Assembly (NCBI GenBank): GCA_022447605.1
Contig: JAKVBG010000011.1
Span: 1 to 64,000 of the forward strand
DNA from: Mariniblastus sp.
Lineage (GTDB): Bacteria; Planctomycetota; Planctomycetia; Pirellulales; Pirellulaceae
DNA length: 64,000 bases
Direction of reading: 5' to 3'
The notes beneath the pieces were generated by a model. It worked only from the letters and a program-made list of their open reading frames with translations, made no database searches and was not told where the DNA came from. Positions 1 to 8,491 of the stretch are shown one piece after another; positions within the stretch are counted from its first letter, which is position 1; each line of letters starts with the position of its first letter. Position numbers and translations under genes: made by a program.

Positions 1-38
1 CCCTCCACATCGATCTTCATCGATCTTGAAAATCAGAA

Positions 39-68
39 ACGCTGCCCACACGGGCAGCGTTTTTTTTG
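39..68 (+). terminator. Rho-independent terminator of an upstream unit
   Basis: A 9-bp perfect stem (ACGCTGCCC / GGGCAGCGT) with an ACAC loop is followed by eight or more T. Its direction suits a plus-strand gene that ends before the window. It also separates that unit from the minus-strand DUF1501 gene ending at 217. Two copies of CATCGATCTT lie just upstream (about 8-27). Confidence 0.85.
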
Positions 69-216
69 CGCCCGCTTCATTTCAGACCTTTTATCACAGC
101 GCCCACGCTTCGCTCCGGAAAGGACACAACCTGGCCGGGGGAAGAAGATGGCCCGGCCGAACTCGGCCCGCCAGACGATGCGGACTTGGCCCCGATCCCG
201 GTCGACAACGGTCCTG

Positions 217-1542
217 CTAATCAAGCAGCTCCTGGATAGGCTTCCCCTCGCAAATTGGCATCGGACGGCCGATCGGGGTGTCCAACTCCCGGGTCAGCTC
301 GATGCCCAACGATCCCAGGATCGTGGCGTGAATATCTTCCACGGCATGCGAATTCTTCAGCTCCCTGGTTCGATCCTTGGCGTCCCGTTTGGGCTGGGGC
401 GACGTTTCTCCCACAACCCGGCCTCCCTGAATTCCTCCACCGGCCAAGGCCATCGCAAACCCGGAAGGCCAATGGTCCCGGCCCTCCAGCGAATTGAGCC
501 AAGGGGTCCGACCAAACTCACCTCCACAAACGACCATGGTCGAATCGAGCAAGTCCCGTCGTTTCAGGTCCCGAATCAATGTGGCCAACGCCGGGTCCAG
601 TATCTTGATTCGACCAGCCTGCAATTCATGGTTATTGACGTGGGTATCCCAACCGTTCAACGTCACCTCCACGCAGCGGACACCTTTCTCAATCAGGCGT
701 ACAGCGGCCAGGCAACCTCTTCCAAATGGTGTGTCACCGTATTCTTCTCGCAGGGAGCGGTCTGCCTGGCTGACATCAAACGCCTGGACCTGTTCAGAAG
801 ACATCATTTTCAGGGCGGCTTCCAGGTTGTAGTTTCCCAGCACGCCCTGCAAATCCCGATTGAATCCCTGACGTCGCAGGAACTCCCGGTCGACCAAGCT
901 CAGGTCGGCCAACCGGCGAGCCTGCTGTCGATCACCGACCCTCGGCTTCAAGTCGGGAACCGGGTTGATCGGGTCCCCCAACTTAAACGCATCGAACTGC
1001 TCACCGAGATAGCCACCACGCCCGGCGGAACGGTTGGCCAGGATCGAGATGTGACGGGGAATGTCGACCACGGCACCGTCGTGATTGCGAGTCTGATGGC
1101 ATATTACGCTCCCGATGGCCGGGTGAAGCAGGGTTGGGTCAGGCCGAAATCCCGTCTTGATATTATAGAGCGCACGGGCATGATCACCCTCTTTGCTGGT
1201 GATGGCCCGGACCAGGGACAGGGAGTCCATCTGCTCGGCAGTCTGTTCAAAACCATCGCCTAAGAGGATACCAGGTCTGTTGGTTGGCCGGGCCAGGCTA
1301 CCAGCTGCAATCTCGGTCCCCGGGTGGGGATCAAAAGTCTCCAGTTGGCTTGGCGCGCCCTGGAGCCACAGGATGATCAGGGAGCGGGAACGGTCGACTT
1401 CGCGCCGCTCGTGTTGGCGGGCCAGGCTGGTCGCCAGGGGAGTCAGCCACCCCAGACCGCTGAGACCGGCCAGCTTCAAAAGCGACCTTCGGTCCACGTG
1501 CTCCCGGCTTCCACAACCAACTTTGTCTATGGATTCGCACAT
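217..1542 (-). CDS. DUF1501 domain-containing secreted protein
   Basis: 441 aa. The N-terminus has a twin-arginine-like signal (DRRSLLKLAG at about residues 17-26, then a hydrophobic stretch), so export through Tat is likely. The body shows DUF1501 landmarks: WLQGAPSQLETFDP near residue 60, NGWDTHVNNH, GGEFGRTPWLN and GRDHWPSGF in the last third. DUF1501 proteins are very abundant in planctomycetes and resemble alkaline-phosphatase/sulfatase-fold proteins, but their biochemical role is not established. The start is an ATG with AGAGG just upstream. It lies 72 nt downstream of a DUF1549/DUF1553 gene on the same strand, the usual pairing, so the two are probably co-transcribed and co-functional. 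Family call is firm; function is unknown. Confidence 0.9.
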   Translation of the reverse strand: MCESIDKVGCGSREHVDRRSLLKLAGLSGLGWLTPLATSLARQHERREVDRSRSLIILWLQGAPSQLETFDPHPGTEIAAGSLARPTNRPGILLGDGFEQTAEQMDSLSLVRAITSKEGDHARALYNIKTGFRPDPTLLHPAIGSVICHQTRNHDGAVVDIPRHISILANRSAGRGGYLGEQFDAFKLGDPINPVPDLKPRVGDRQQARRLADLSLVDREFLRRQGFNRDLQGVLGNYNLEAALKMMSSEQVQAFDVSQADRSLREEYGDTPFGRGCLAAVRLIEKGVRCVEVTLNGWDTHVNNHELQAGRIKILDPALATLIRDLKRRDLLDSTMVVCGGEFGRTPWLNSLEGRDHWPSGFAMALAGGGIQGGRVVGETSPQPKRDAKDRTRELKNSHAVEDIHATILGSLGIELTRELDTPIGRPMPICEGKPIQELLD

Positions 1543-1614
1543 TGCCTCTGTTCCATTAAACCGTCCTATTGAATTTTCATGCCATACTTGGAAACGGTCC
1601 TCATCGGCGGCCCA

Positions 1615-3276
1615 TCAGTGATTCCACCCGAATTCGACGCTATTGATCAAGGTCCAGTAAATATCCTGGATCTTCTGATTATACGCTTGGCCATTCAGCT
1701 CTCTCAACTCGGAACAGAAGTGTTCTGTTTCCACATCCGTCGGCAACCGTGTCAGGGTCGCCAGATAGACGGCTTCGAGCGCCGTCCGGGGATCCGGCGA
1801 GAGGAAACCGACGTGGGCTGGCGAATTCAAACCGTTGGAAACATATCCCTGAATCATATTACCATTCAGCATCAACAAACGCTGCGTCACCGTTTCCCCC
1901 CGCTCAAGAAACTCATCCTCACCCGGATCTCCGTACCGGTTGATGAATTCGGCCTGTTGTCCAAACCCGGCCAAACGGGTCAGGATATGAGCCGTCGAGT
2001 CGATAGTGACCAAGGATGTCGACTGAATCACGCTGCCGGCGACCTGTTCCGGTCGCAGACGAACCAGAGGGAAAACAGCCCAGTTCTCGTCGTGCCCCTC
2101 GGTCACCTCAAAGTCAGCGTCACTTTTTGTTTGAAAGGCGCGCGTACTGGCAATGATCCGGACCAAACGGTGGAGATCATAACCATTCTCGATGAAGTCG
2201 TCTGCCAGGATTTCCATGACCCGCGGAAAGGGGCCTTCCAGGGGGATATCGTCGACCGGGTCGACCAGTCCGCGCCCGAACATGACGGCCCACATACGGT
2301 TGACCGTCACACGGGCAAAGGGAAGGTTCTCGGGATGGGTAACCCAATTGGCCAACCGGTGCCGCAAGTTGCCCTGCCCCGTATCCAGCTCCCGATTAAA
2401 CGGTACGCGGGGCTGGATCGCCTCTTCCTCTTCATCATCCAGCAGGCGGTACTGGTAGGTCGGCGCGCTGGAATTGTCACGTATCCCGACCAAAGAATTT
2501 TCCACGTCCCCAAAAAAACTGGCCAGCTGATGGAAGTCAAGTTGCAAACCGCTCTGAGGATCTTCCGCGGAATTAAGGTTGATGTTTCCCAGGAAATCAT
2601 CGTGGCATTGCAGGCAATCGATTCTCATGCCAAGAAAAGCACGTGACGTCCGACCGGCCAGTCGCACCGGGTCCGGTTTCGCTTCGTCGCCTCCCTGGAT
2701 AATGTTGTACGTATAAAAATTGACGGCCGGGGAATCGGTCCAAATCCCGTCGTCGATCAACAGCTGGCGAACCACCTGGTCATAGGGACGGTTTGCGAGC
2801 CATTGCTCTTCCAACCAGGAGACAAACCTCCTTCGCCGAAACACCAGGAACGGACCTTCCTCGACACCGACAAAAACCCTGGCAAATCGCTCTGCCAGGT
2901 AATGGCTTGAACGCTGGTCTTCCAGCAATCGAGAAACGTACCAATCGACCTGATGGCCCGTTTCAATTCTCTGCAGTTCCCGAATCTCTTCGACCGACGG
3001 CAAGGTCCCTGCCAGCCCCAATGCCGCCCTGCGAACCACGGTCAACTCGTCGGCCCGATCGGCCATCTCGAGTCCCTCCTGGCGATAGACCGCCAGAAAT
3101 TGGTCATCAATCCTGCGGGCAACCTCTGCGATACGCTGACGCTGTTTACCCCCCGGCCGAAATGTTTCCGGTTGCTCAAGCGGTTCCGATCGGAGCAGGA
3201 GCAGGCCCACCAACGAGGCACCGGTCAAACCGCAGGCCACGAGGAAGATATCCTTGATCCAGTAGCGGTTTTTCAT
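1615..3276 (-). CDS. DUF1549/DUF1553 domain-containing protein
   Basis: 553 aa from the chosen ATG at 3276. The open frame extends to a TTG at 3363, but the ATG gives a clean N-terminal anchor or signal (MKNRYWIKDIFLVACGLTGA, then LVGLLLL). The DUF1549 half (about 45-270) contains a CLQCH motif (RIDCLQCHDDF), which fits a haem c or metal site. The DUF1553 half carries FARVTVNRMWAVMFGRGLVDPVDD and ends with SVEFGWNH, the usual ending type for this family. It is the upstream member of a two-gene unit with the DUF1501 gene. These pairs are a planctomycete hallmark with unknown substrate; extracytoplasmic location is inferred from the N-terminus. Confidence 0.88.
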   Translation of the reverse strand: MKNRYWIKDIFLVACGLTGASLVGLLLLRSEPLEQPETFRPGGKQRQRIAEVARRIDDQFLAVYRQEGLEMADRADELTVVRRAALGLAGTLPSVEEIRELQRIETGHQVDWYVSRLLEDQRSSHYLAERFARVFVGVEEGPFLVFRRRRFVSWLEEQWLANRPYDQVVRQLLIDDGIWTDSPAVNFYTYNIIQGGDEAKPDPVRLAGRTSRAFLGMRIDCLQCHDDFLGNINLNSAEDPQSGLQLDFHQLASFFGDVENSLVGIRDNSSAPTYQYRLLDDEEEEAIQPRVPFNRELDTGQGNLRHRLANWVTHPENLPFARVTVNRMWAVMFGRGLVDPVDDIPLEGPFPRVMEILADDFIENGYDLHRLVRIIASTRAFQTKSDADFEVTEGHDENWAVFPLVRLRPEQVAGSVIQSTSLVTIDSTAHILTRLAGFGQQAEFINRYGDPGEDEFLERGETVTQRLLMLNGNMIQGYVSNGLNSPAHVGFLSPDPRTALEAVYLATLTRLPTDVETEHFCSELRELNGQAYNQKIQDIYWTLINSVEFGWNH

Positions 3277-3428
3277 CGGCTCACAACCAGACTCGGGAAA
3301 GAACGAATAAGACCACGAATAGCAACGAAAGGGGAAAAAAATGAAACTGTGTCGCCCCGGCAACAGTTTAATACAGATCGTTACTTCGCAGTTTGAGAAT
3401 CTGTTTTAAGATTCCCCTTAATTTTCGT

Positions 3429-3434
3429 TATAAT
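3429..3434 (+). promoter_or_regulatory. Possible -10 element
   Basis: A perfect TATAAT lies in an AT-rich stretch 125 nt upstream of the membrane-protein gene at 3559. No good -35 box sits 16-18 nt upstream; the nearest is TTAAGA. The 282-nt interval between the divergent genes otherwise shows only a short GAATC/GATTC hairpin (about 3397-3414). Confidence 0.3.
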
Positions 3435-3558
3435 CTTGCATTATCAGCAAAATCAACCGGGATCGGCCCGACCGAGCCTACCACCGTGAGCCGGCGACGC
3501 CTGGTTCCGGAAAGATTCAAAAGATGCCGCCCAGGTTACCGTCCAGGACAGTTACCCC

Positions 3559-4893
3559 GTGACCACGCCAGCCGTTATCGACGACTTGATCCTACCTGAA
3601 AGGGTCGCTCCGGCGGGAACCCCGGCTCCTCCACCCAGGAAGAGCTGGCCCTTTCTGGCCAGCGACGGCACTCGCTGGCTGATCTCCCGGTGTTTTGGCA
3701 TTGTCAGCATCATTTTCCTGGTCGCTGCAGCAGCCAGCCTGCCGATCGTGCAACTCGTCAGTTTTGGCTACCTGCTGGAAGTCTCGGGGCGACTGGCCCG
3801 GGGCGGTAAATTCTCTACCGCGATGATTGGACTGGAAAAAGCTGCACGTCTGGGCGGTGTACTGCTGGGCACCTGGTTGCTGTTGCTACCCATCCGCCTG
3901 GTTTCCCTGCTCTGGTACGAAGCGTACCTGATCGACCCGGGCAGCCAACAAACCGCGTTTCTGCGAATCCTGCAAATCACACTGATTGGATTGACGCTGG
4001 TTCAGATCCTGGCTGCCTGGCTTTGTGGCGGCAAGCTGCGTTATTTCTTCTGGCAAGCTGTCGCGCCGTTTTCTTTCATTATCTGGCTGGTACGCAAGAC
4101 AGCCAGCTCGAACCACCTGCGCCCGGCGCTCAATGTCTGTCTTGGCTGGATCTCTCCTTACCTGGTCCAAAACCTGTGCGATACCCGGCCGCTGACCGAC
4201 TGGTTCGTCCCCGCCATCCTCCTCAAAAAGTTCGTGAAGGGCACGGTTTATACCGACGCCCGGGACGGGCTGTGGAACTTCGTGGCCAGCCTTCACCTTT
4301 GGTTCTACTTCAAATTGGGGCTCAAGGGATTTATCGGGACATTTCTCTGGCTGGTCGTACCGACCGCTTTCCTCATGGGAGGAACGGCAACCGACACACT
4401 CGCGTCGTTGGGCTCGGCACTGATCGGGTTCGCCATGGCCGTCCCCCTGTTTATCCTTCTCCCCTTCATGCAGGCCCATTTCGCCAGGCAGGGTGCCTGG
4501 CGGGGTTTCCTGCAGCCGTTCCAGGTCCTGGCAAATTTCTGGCGCGCACCGCTGGCCCATCTCGTGGCGTTGCTGTTGACCCTGACACTGGCCCTACCCT
4601 TGTTCCTGCTGAAGATCGAGGAGATCCCAACCGAGTTGCTCTGGACATTGAGCCTCGTTTTCGTCGTCTTCACCTGGCCTTCCCACATCGCCATTGGACT
4701 GGCATACCGGCGTGGCAACCGGCCGGGTAAGCAAGGACGCTGGTGGATCAGCTTGCCGGTCATGTTCCTGGCCATCCCGCTCTCCTTTACGTTCGTCTTC
4801 ATCATGTTTTTCACCCGCTACGTGACCTGGAATGGGATGTGGAGCTTGCTGGAAAACCATGTCTTCCTGCTGCCGGCACCCTTCTGGCTATAA
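3559..4893 (+). CDS. Multi-pass membrane protein of unknown function
   Basis: 444 aa, starting at a GTG. After a Pro-rich cytosolic N-terminus (residues 1-35) there are about eight to nine hydrophobic segments, for example IIFLVAAAASLPIVQLVSFG (about 52-71), GVLLGTWLLLLPIRLVSLLW, ITLIGLTLVQILAAWLC, FLWLVVPTAFLMG, LIGFAMAVPLFILLPF, LVALLLTLTLALPLFLL and a final VMFLAIPLSFTFVFIMFF. The motif SFGYLLEVSGRLARGG after the first segment resembles membrane proteins conserved in planctomycetes, but I cannot name the family. It has no catalytic motif. It is a single gene, convergent with the CinA-family gene and divergent from the DUF1549 gene. It may be a transporter or an envelope assembly factor; neither is supported directly. 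Confidence 0.85.
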   Translation: MTTPAVIDDLILPERVAPAGTPAPPPRKSWPFLASDGTRWLISRCFGIVSIIFLVAAAASLPIVQLVSFGYLLEVSGRLARGGKFSTAMIGLEKAARLGGVLLGTWLLLLPIRLVSLLWYEAYLIDPGSQQTAFLRILQITLIGLTLVQILAAWLCGGKLRYFFWQAVAPFSFIIWLVRKTASSNHLRPALNVCLGWISPYLVQNLCDTRPLTDWFVPAILLKKFVKGTVYTDARDGLWNFVASLHLWFYFKLGLKGFIGTFLWLVVPTAFLMGGTATDTLASLGSALIGFAMAVPLFILLPFMQAHFARQGAWRGFLQPFQVLANFWRAPLAHLVALLLTLTLALPLFLLKIEEIPTELLWTLSLVFVVFTWPSHIAIGLAYRRGNRPGKQGRWWISLPVMFLAIPLSFTFVFIMFFTRYVTWNGMWSLLENHVFLLPAPFWL

Positions 4894-5108
4894 CAAGCGG
4901 TTATGACGCGCAGTTATAACGCGTAGTGATCGCTCCTGGCAGCAACACCGAGCAAAGAACACTCGCACCCCGCTCTTGGCCGGACTTGCCATCTCTCCCC
5001 CCGCACCAGCCTCCCCCCTGCTGGATTTCGGGTCGACTCACTGCCAGATGGGATCGAGCCGATCTCCTGATCCGCCGCTTGGAAAAATGCGACTGGCTGC
5101 ACTGCCGT

Positions 5109-6308
5109 TCAAATCAGTTTCAAACGGATCTGGTTCAGCACCTGTTTTTCAGCTCGGTCCCAACGAATCCTGGAGTGACCCGCAAAGTCAAGCGCGTGAT
5201 GGTCGGTCGACAGGGAGTCACGGATGACCAAATCGAATCGCGGCTCCCCATCTTCCTCGATCGGCCCGATCGCAATCCCCCAGTCAGCCTCAAATTCACG
5301 GCGGACTCGCTCGGCACATTTTTCCAGAAAGGAACTGCCAACTTCCTCGCCCAACCAACGATTGACCTGGTGCATCGGCATTTGCACGCTACCGACCATC
5401 GACCTTCCCAGGCGGTCAACCTGGTTCATCAAACGGGCCACCGAACCTCTCAAGCCGAGATCGACAATCGCCAAACTTAACGACTGACGCTCCAGGAGCG
5501 AAACCACGACTTCCTGGAGTTGCTGACCGTTCTCTCCAAAAACCAGGTCACCCAGGCACTCCCTGATCGTCCGCAGCGTCGGCGCCATCTGCTCGGCACA
5601 CGCTTGCCGGCTAACGGCCTGGGCGGTAACCCGCAGCGAGATCGTCGCTTTGCTGGCGGTGATCCCCACTCGTGGAATTCGATCACGGGTAACCAGGTCG
5701 GGCAACATCGATTCAATCCGGCTTTCTCCGGCACCGAAACAGTGCAGCACATGATGGCAGATGACAGACGGGTTACCGGAATACGAAGCAATTTCACCGG
5801 CCACAACCCCGGCCCACATCTCTTTCATTTCGTACGGCACGCCCGGCAGCGCAAAGATCCTGACCGAACGCCCCCCCGTTGATGGCAATTCAAGGTCAAA
5901 GCCGGGCGCTGTCCCCTCAGCATTGGGGATGATCCGAGAACCGGCAGGAAAACAGGCTTGCCGCCTGTTCCGCTCAGGCATCTCCCGCCCCCGTCGCTCA
6001 AAAATCTGGCGAATATGTGCCAGGCTGGACGCGTCAAATTCCAGTTCCCGATTGCCCATCAAGGCGACCGCTTGCCGTGTCAAATCATCGTCGGTGGGCC
6101 CCAAGCCCCCTGTCAACAGCACGATTTCAACGCGTCGCGCAGCCGTCTGCAGCGCGTCAACGATTTCATCCAGCTCGTCGCCGACCGTTGTATGAAAACT
6201 AACATTGACGCCAGTTTCTGTCAGTTGCTCACTGATCCACTGGGAGTTGGTATCGAGTCGATAGCCACACGTCAGCTCGTCTCCAATCGCAATTATCTCA
6301 GCCCGCAT
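5109..6308 (-). CDS. cinA: CinA-family protein with degenerate C-terminal domain
   Basis: 399 aa. The N-terminal COG1058/MoCF-like domain is well preserved: MRAEIIAIGDELTCGYRLDTN at residue 1 and LLTGGLGPTDDDLTRQAV near residue 65. In this family it is linked to ADP-ribose or nicotinamide-nucleotide turnover. The C-terminal CinA domain normally carries NMN deamidase activity with an ESCTGG-type motif. Here the aligned stretch reads LAIVDLGLRGSVARLM, and the later TGIAGP-type loop reads IGPIEEDG. The fold spacing seems kept while the catalytic residues are gone, so amidase activity is doubtful. It is a single gene, divergent from glmS. Family assignment is firm; retained activity is uncertain. 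Confidence 0.88.
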   Translation of the reverse strand: MRAEIIAIGDELTCGYRLDTNSQWISEQLTETGVNVSFHTTVGDELDEIVDALQTAARRVEIVLLTGGLGPTDDDLTRQAVALMGNRELEFDASSLAHIRQIFERRGREMPERNRRQACFPAGSRIIPNAEGTAPGFDLELPSTGGRSVRIFALPGVPYEMKEMWAGVVAGEIASYSGNPSVICHHVLHCFGAGESRIESMLPDLVTRDRIPRVGITASKATISLRVTAQAVSRQACAEQMAPTLRTIRECLGDLVFGENGQQLQEVVVSLLERQSLSLAIVDLGLRGSVARLMNQVDRLGRSMVGSVQMPMHQVNRWLGEEVGSSFLEKCAERVRREFEADWGIAIGPIEEDGEPRFDLVIRDSLSTDHHALDFAGHSRIRWDRAEKQVLNQIRLKLI

Positions 6309-6561
6309 CGTTTCTCAAGCATGGTCAGGAGCGTTATCGTTGCAGGCACGGGAAACGAAAGTCGTCGGGAACCCGAAATCCGAACGGAAAATCAGTCTAT
6401 GGGCAACCAGAATACACGGGCGATGCCAGCTTGAAAAGTGTCTGAATTTTTCCAGTTCACTTGTAACTGGACTGGCAAATTGGCCCGAAGCAACTACTTT
6501 GGAAAAATACTTTTCTAGGACTTTCGTCCACGGCAGCATCGATACAAGATCACTTTTCCCC

Positions 6562-6567
6562 AGGAGG
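6562..6567 (+). promoter_or_regulatory. Ribosome binding site of glmS
   Basis: A perfect AGGAGG sits 5 nt before the ATG at 6573. It fixes the start so that Cys2 is exposed after Met removal. I found nothing resembling a glmS ribozyme in the 264-nt upstream region, only a CCAGTT/AACTGG hairpin near 6450-6470. Confidence 0.8.
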
Positions 6568-6572
6568 CGGCC

Positions 6573-8444
6573 ATGTGTGGCATCGTCGGTTATGTTGGCC
6601 CACGTAACGTACAAGATTTTCTGCTGGAAGGCCTGCGTCGACTCGAGTACCGAGGCTACGACAGCGCCGGTACAGCCATCATCGAAAATCACCACGACCT
6701 TCTTGTTACCAAGTCGGTGGGAAGAATCGCCAACCTGGCTCAACGGGTGACGGGGAGTTCCGACGACTGCCAGATCGGAATTGGTCATACCCGGTGGGCC
6801 ACTCATGGGGCGGCCACGCTGGTCAACGCCCATCCCCACGTGGGTGGTGAAAACTGCCTGGCGATCGTTCATAACGGGGTGATTGAGAATTTCGCAGAAC
6901 TCCGCTCCCAGCTCGTTTCCCAGGGCTATTCATTTGTCTCCGAGACGGATACTGAAGTGATTGCCCACCTGTTAAGCGAACAGATCCGCCAAAAAACGGG
7001 CGGGGATCGATCGGGAACCACCTATCCCCGGGAACTTGGCATGGAGGCGATTCGAGAAATCATGCCCCGGTTACGCGGCACGTACGGCTTGGCCATCCTG
7101 TTCAAAGATTGGCCCGAAACCCTGTTTGCAGTCCGTCTGGGAAGCCCCTTGATTATCGGCGTGGGCGACGGCGAGCACTTCGTAGCCAGCGACGCATCCC
7201 CCCTGGCAGGATTCACAGATCAGATTGTCTACTTGGCGGATCATCAGATCGCCATGATCAGCGAAGACCGGTTGCAGGTATCGCACCGCGATCAGGGGCC
7301 GGTTGCTCACGATGTTCAGAAAATGGAAATCCGGTCGAACCAGGTCGAGCTGGGCGACTACGAGCACTACATGCTGAAGGAGATCTTTGAACAACCGGAA
7401 TCAATCCGCAACACGCTGCGCGGACGACTGAACCATGATGACGCCACACCCGTTTTTGGCGGGTTGAATCTCTCTCCCCAGGAATTGAGAAAGGTCAAGC
7501 GAATTGTCCTGACTGCCTGTGGAACGAGCTGGCACTCCGCGCTCGTTGGTGAATACCTGATCGAAGAAATTGCCAACATTCCCGTCGAGGTTGAGTATGC
7601 GAGTGAATTGCGTTACCGGAATTCACCCACCGAAGCAGAGACAATCCTGATCGCCATCACCCAGAGTGGTGAAACAGCCGACACGTTGGCAGCCCTGAAA
7701 GAGATGAAACGGAAAGGCCACCCCACACTGGCAATCTGCAATGTTGTCGGGAGCTCGATTGCCCAGGAGGCAGATGGGGGAGTCTACCTGCATGCCGGCC
7801 CGGAAATCGGTGTCGCATCCACCAAGGCGTACACCTCTCAGTGCATCGCGCTCACCCTGCTGGCACTCTACCTCGGTCGACTGCGACACGTCAGCTACGA
7901 GACCGGCCGCCAGATGATCGACCAGATCAACCAGCTCCCCGAAGCGGTGGAAAAGGCTTTGCAGACGAATCGGCAAGTTGCCGAGATTGCCAGGAAATAC
8001 CACGCCTGTGACAACTTCCTGTACCTCGGTCGCCACTACAATTTCCCGACCGCCCTGGAGGGAGCCCTCAAGTTGAAGGAAATCAGCTACGTCCATGCCG
8101 AGGGTTACCCCTCGGCGGAAATGAAACACGGGCCGATCGCGCTGGTCGACCTGAACACGCCGAGCGTGTTTGTCATGCCCACTGGTTTCATTTATGAAAA
8201 AGTGATGAGCAACCTGGAAGAGATCAAGGCGAGGGGAGGGCCCGTTATCGCGATTGCCGCCCAGGGAGACCAGCGAGTTGCCGACGTTGCGGACGACGTG
8301 ATCTACGTCCCCCCGACAGCCGAGTTCCTGCAACCGATCGTCACCGTCATTCCACTCCAACTCCTCTCCTACCACATCGCCTTGATGCGTGGCTGCGATG
8401 TCGACAAGCCTCGCAACCTGGCCAAGAGTGTCACGGTAGAATAG
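6573..8444 (+). CDS. glmS: Glutamine-fructose-6-phosphate aminotransferase (isomerizing)
   Basis: 623 aa, slightly longer than the usual 600-610. It makes glucosamine-6-phosphate from fructose-6-phosphate and glutamine, the first step to UDP-GlcNAc, in the cytosol. The N-terminal class II glutaminase domain starts with MCGIVGYVG, giving the Cys2 nucleophile, and includes GHTRWATHGA and HNGVIENF. Two SIS domains follow: TACGTSWHSALVGEYLIE and ITQSGETADT in the first, LGRHYNFPTALEGALKLKE in the second. The C-terminus DVDKPRNLAKSVTVE is the conserved tail that closes the sugar site. GlmS in a planctomycete fits with peptidoglycan and exopolysaccharide synthesis. It is monocistronic in appearance, since the next gene is convergent. 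Confidence 0.97.
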   Translation: MCGIVGYVGPRNVQDFLLEGLRRLEYRGYDSAGTAIIENHHDLLVTKSVGRIANLAQRVTGSSDDCQIGIGHTRWATHGAATLVNAHPHVGGENCLAIVHNGVIENFAELRSQLVSQGYSFVSETDTEVIAHLLSEQIRQKTGGDRSGTTYPRELGMEAIREIMPRLRGTYGLAILFKDWPETLFAVRLGSPLIIGVGDGEHFVASDASPLAGFTDQIVYLADHQIAMISEDRLQVSHRDQGPVAHDVQKMEIRSNQVELGDYEHYMLKEIFEQPESIRNTLRGRLNHDDATPVFGGLNLSPQELRKVKRIVLTACGTSWHSALVGEYLIEEIANIPVEVEYASELRYRNSPTEAETILIAITQSGETADTLAALKEMKRKGHPTLAICNVVGSSIAQEADGGVYLHAGPEIGVASTKAYTSQCIALTLLALYLGRLRHVSYETGRQMIDQINQLPEAVEKALQTNRQVAEIARKYHACDNFLYLGRHYNFPTALEGALKLKEISYVHAEGYPSAEMKHGPIALVDLNTPSVFVMPTGFIYEKVMSNLEEIKARGGPVIAIAAQGDQRVADVADDVIYVPPTAEFLQPIVTVIPLQLLSYHIALMRGCDVDKPRNLAKSVTVE

Positions 8445-8491
8445 CTTGGGATGGCGGGAACAAGGCGGCAGACTGGAAAGCCACCTGGCGA

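Noticed and set aside
148..1263. 371-codon plus-strand frame opposite DUF1501
   Set aside because: Shadow of the DUF1501 gene; no domain.
6309..6572. A glmS ribozyme upstream of glmS
   Set aside because: I could not find its conserved core; glmS ribozymes are mainly known from Gram-positive bacteria.
6315..6872. Minus-strand frame overlapping the start of glmS
   Set aside because: It overlaps a strongly supported gene and has no recognisable domain.
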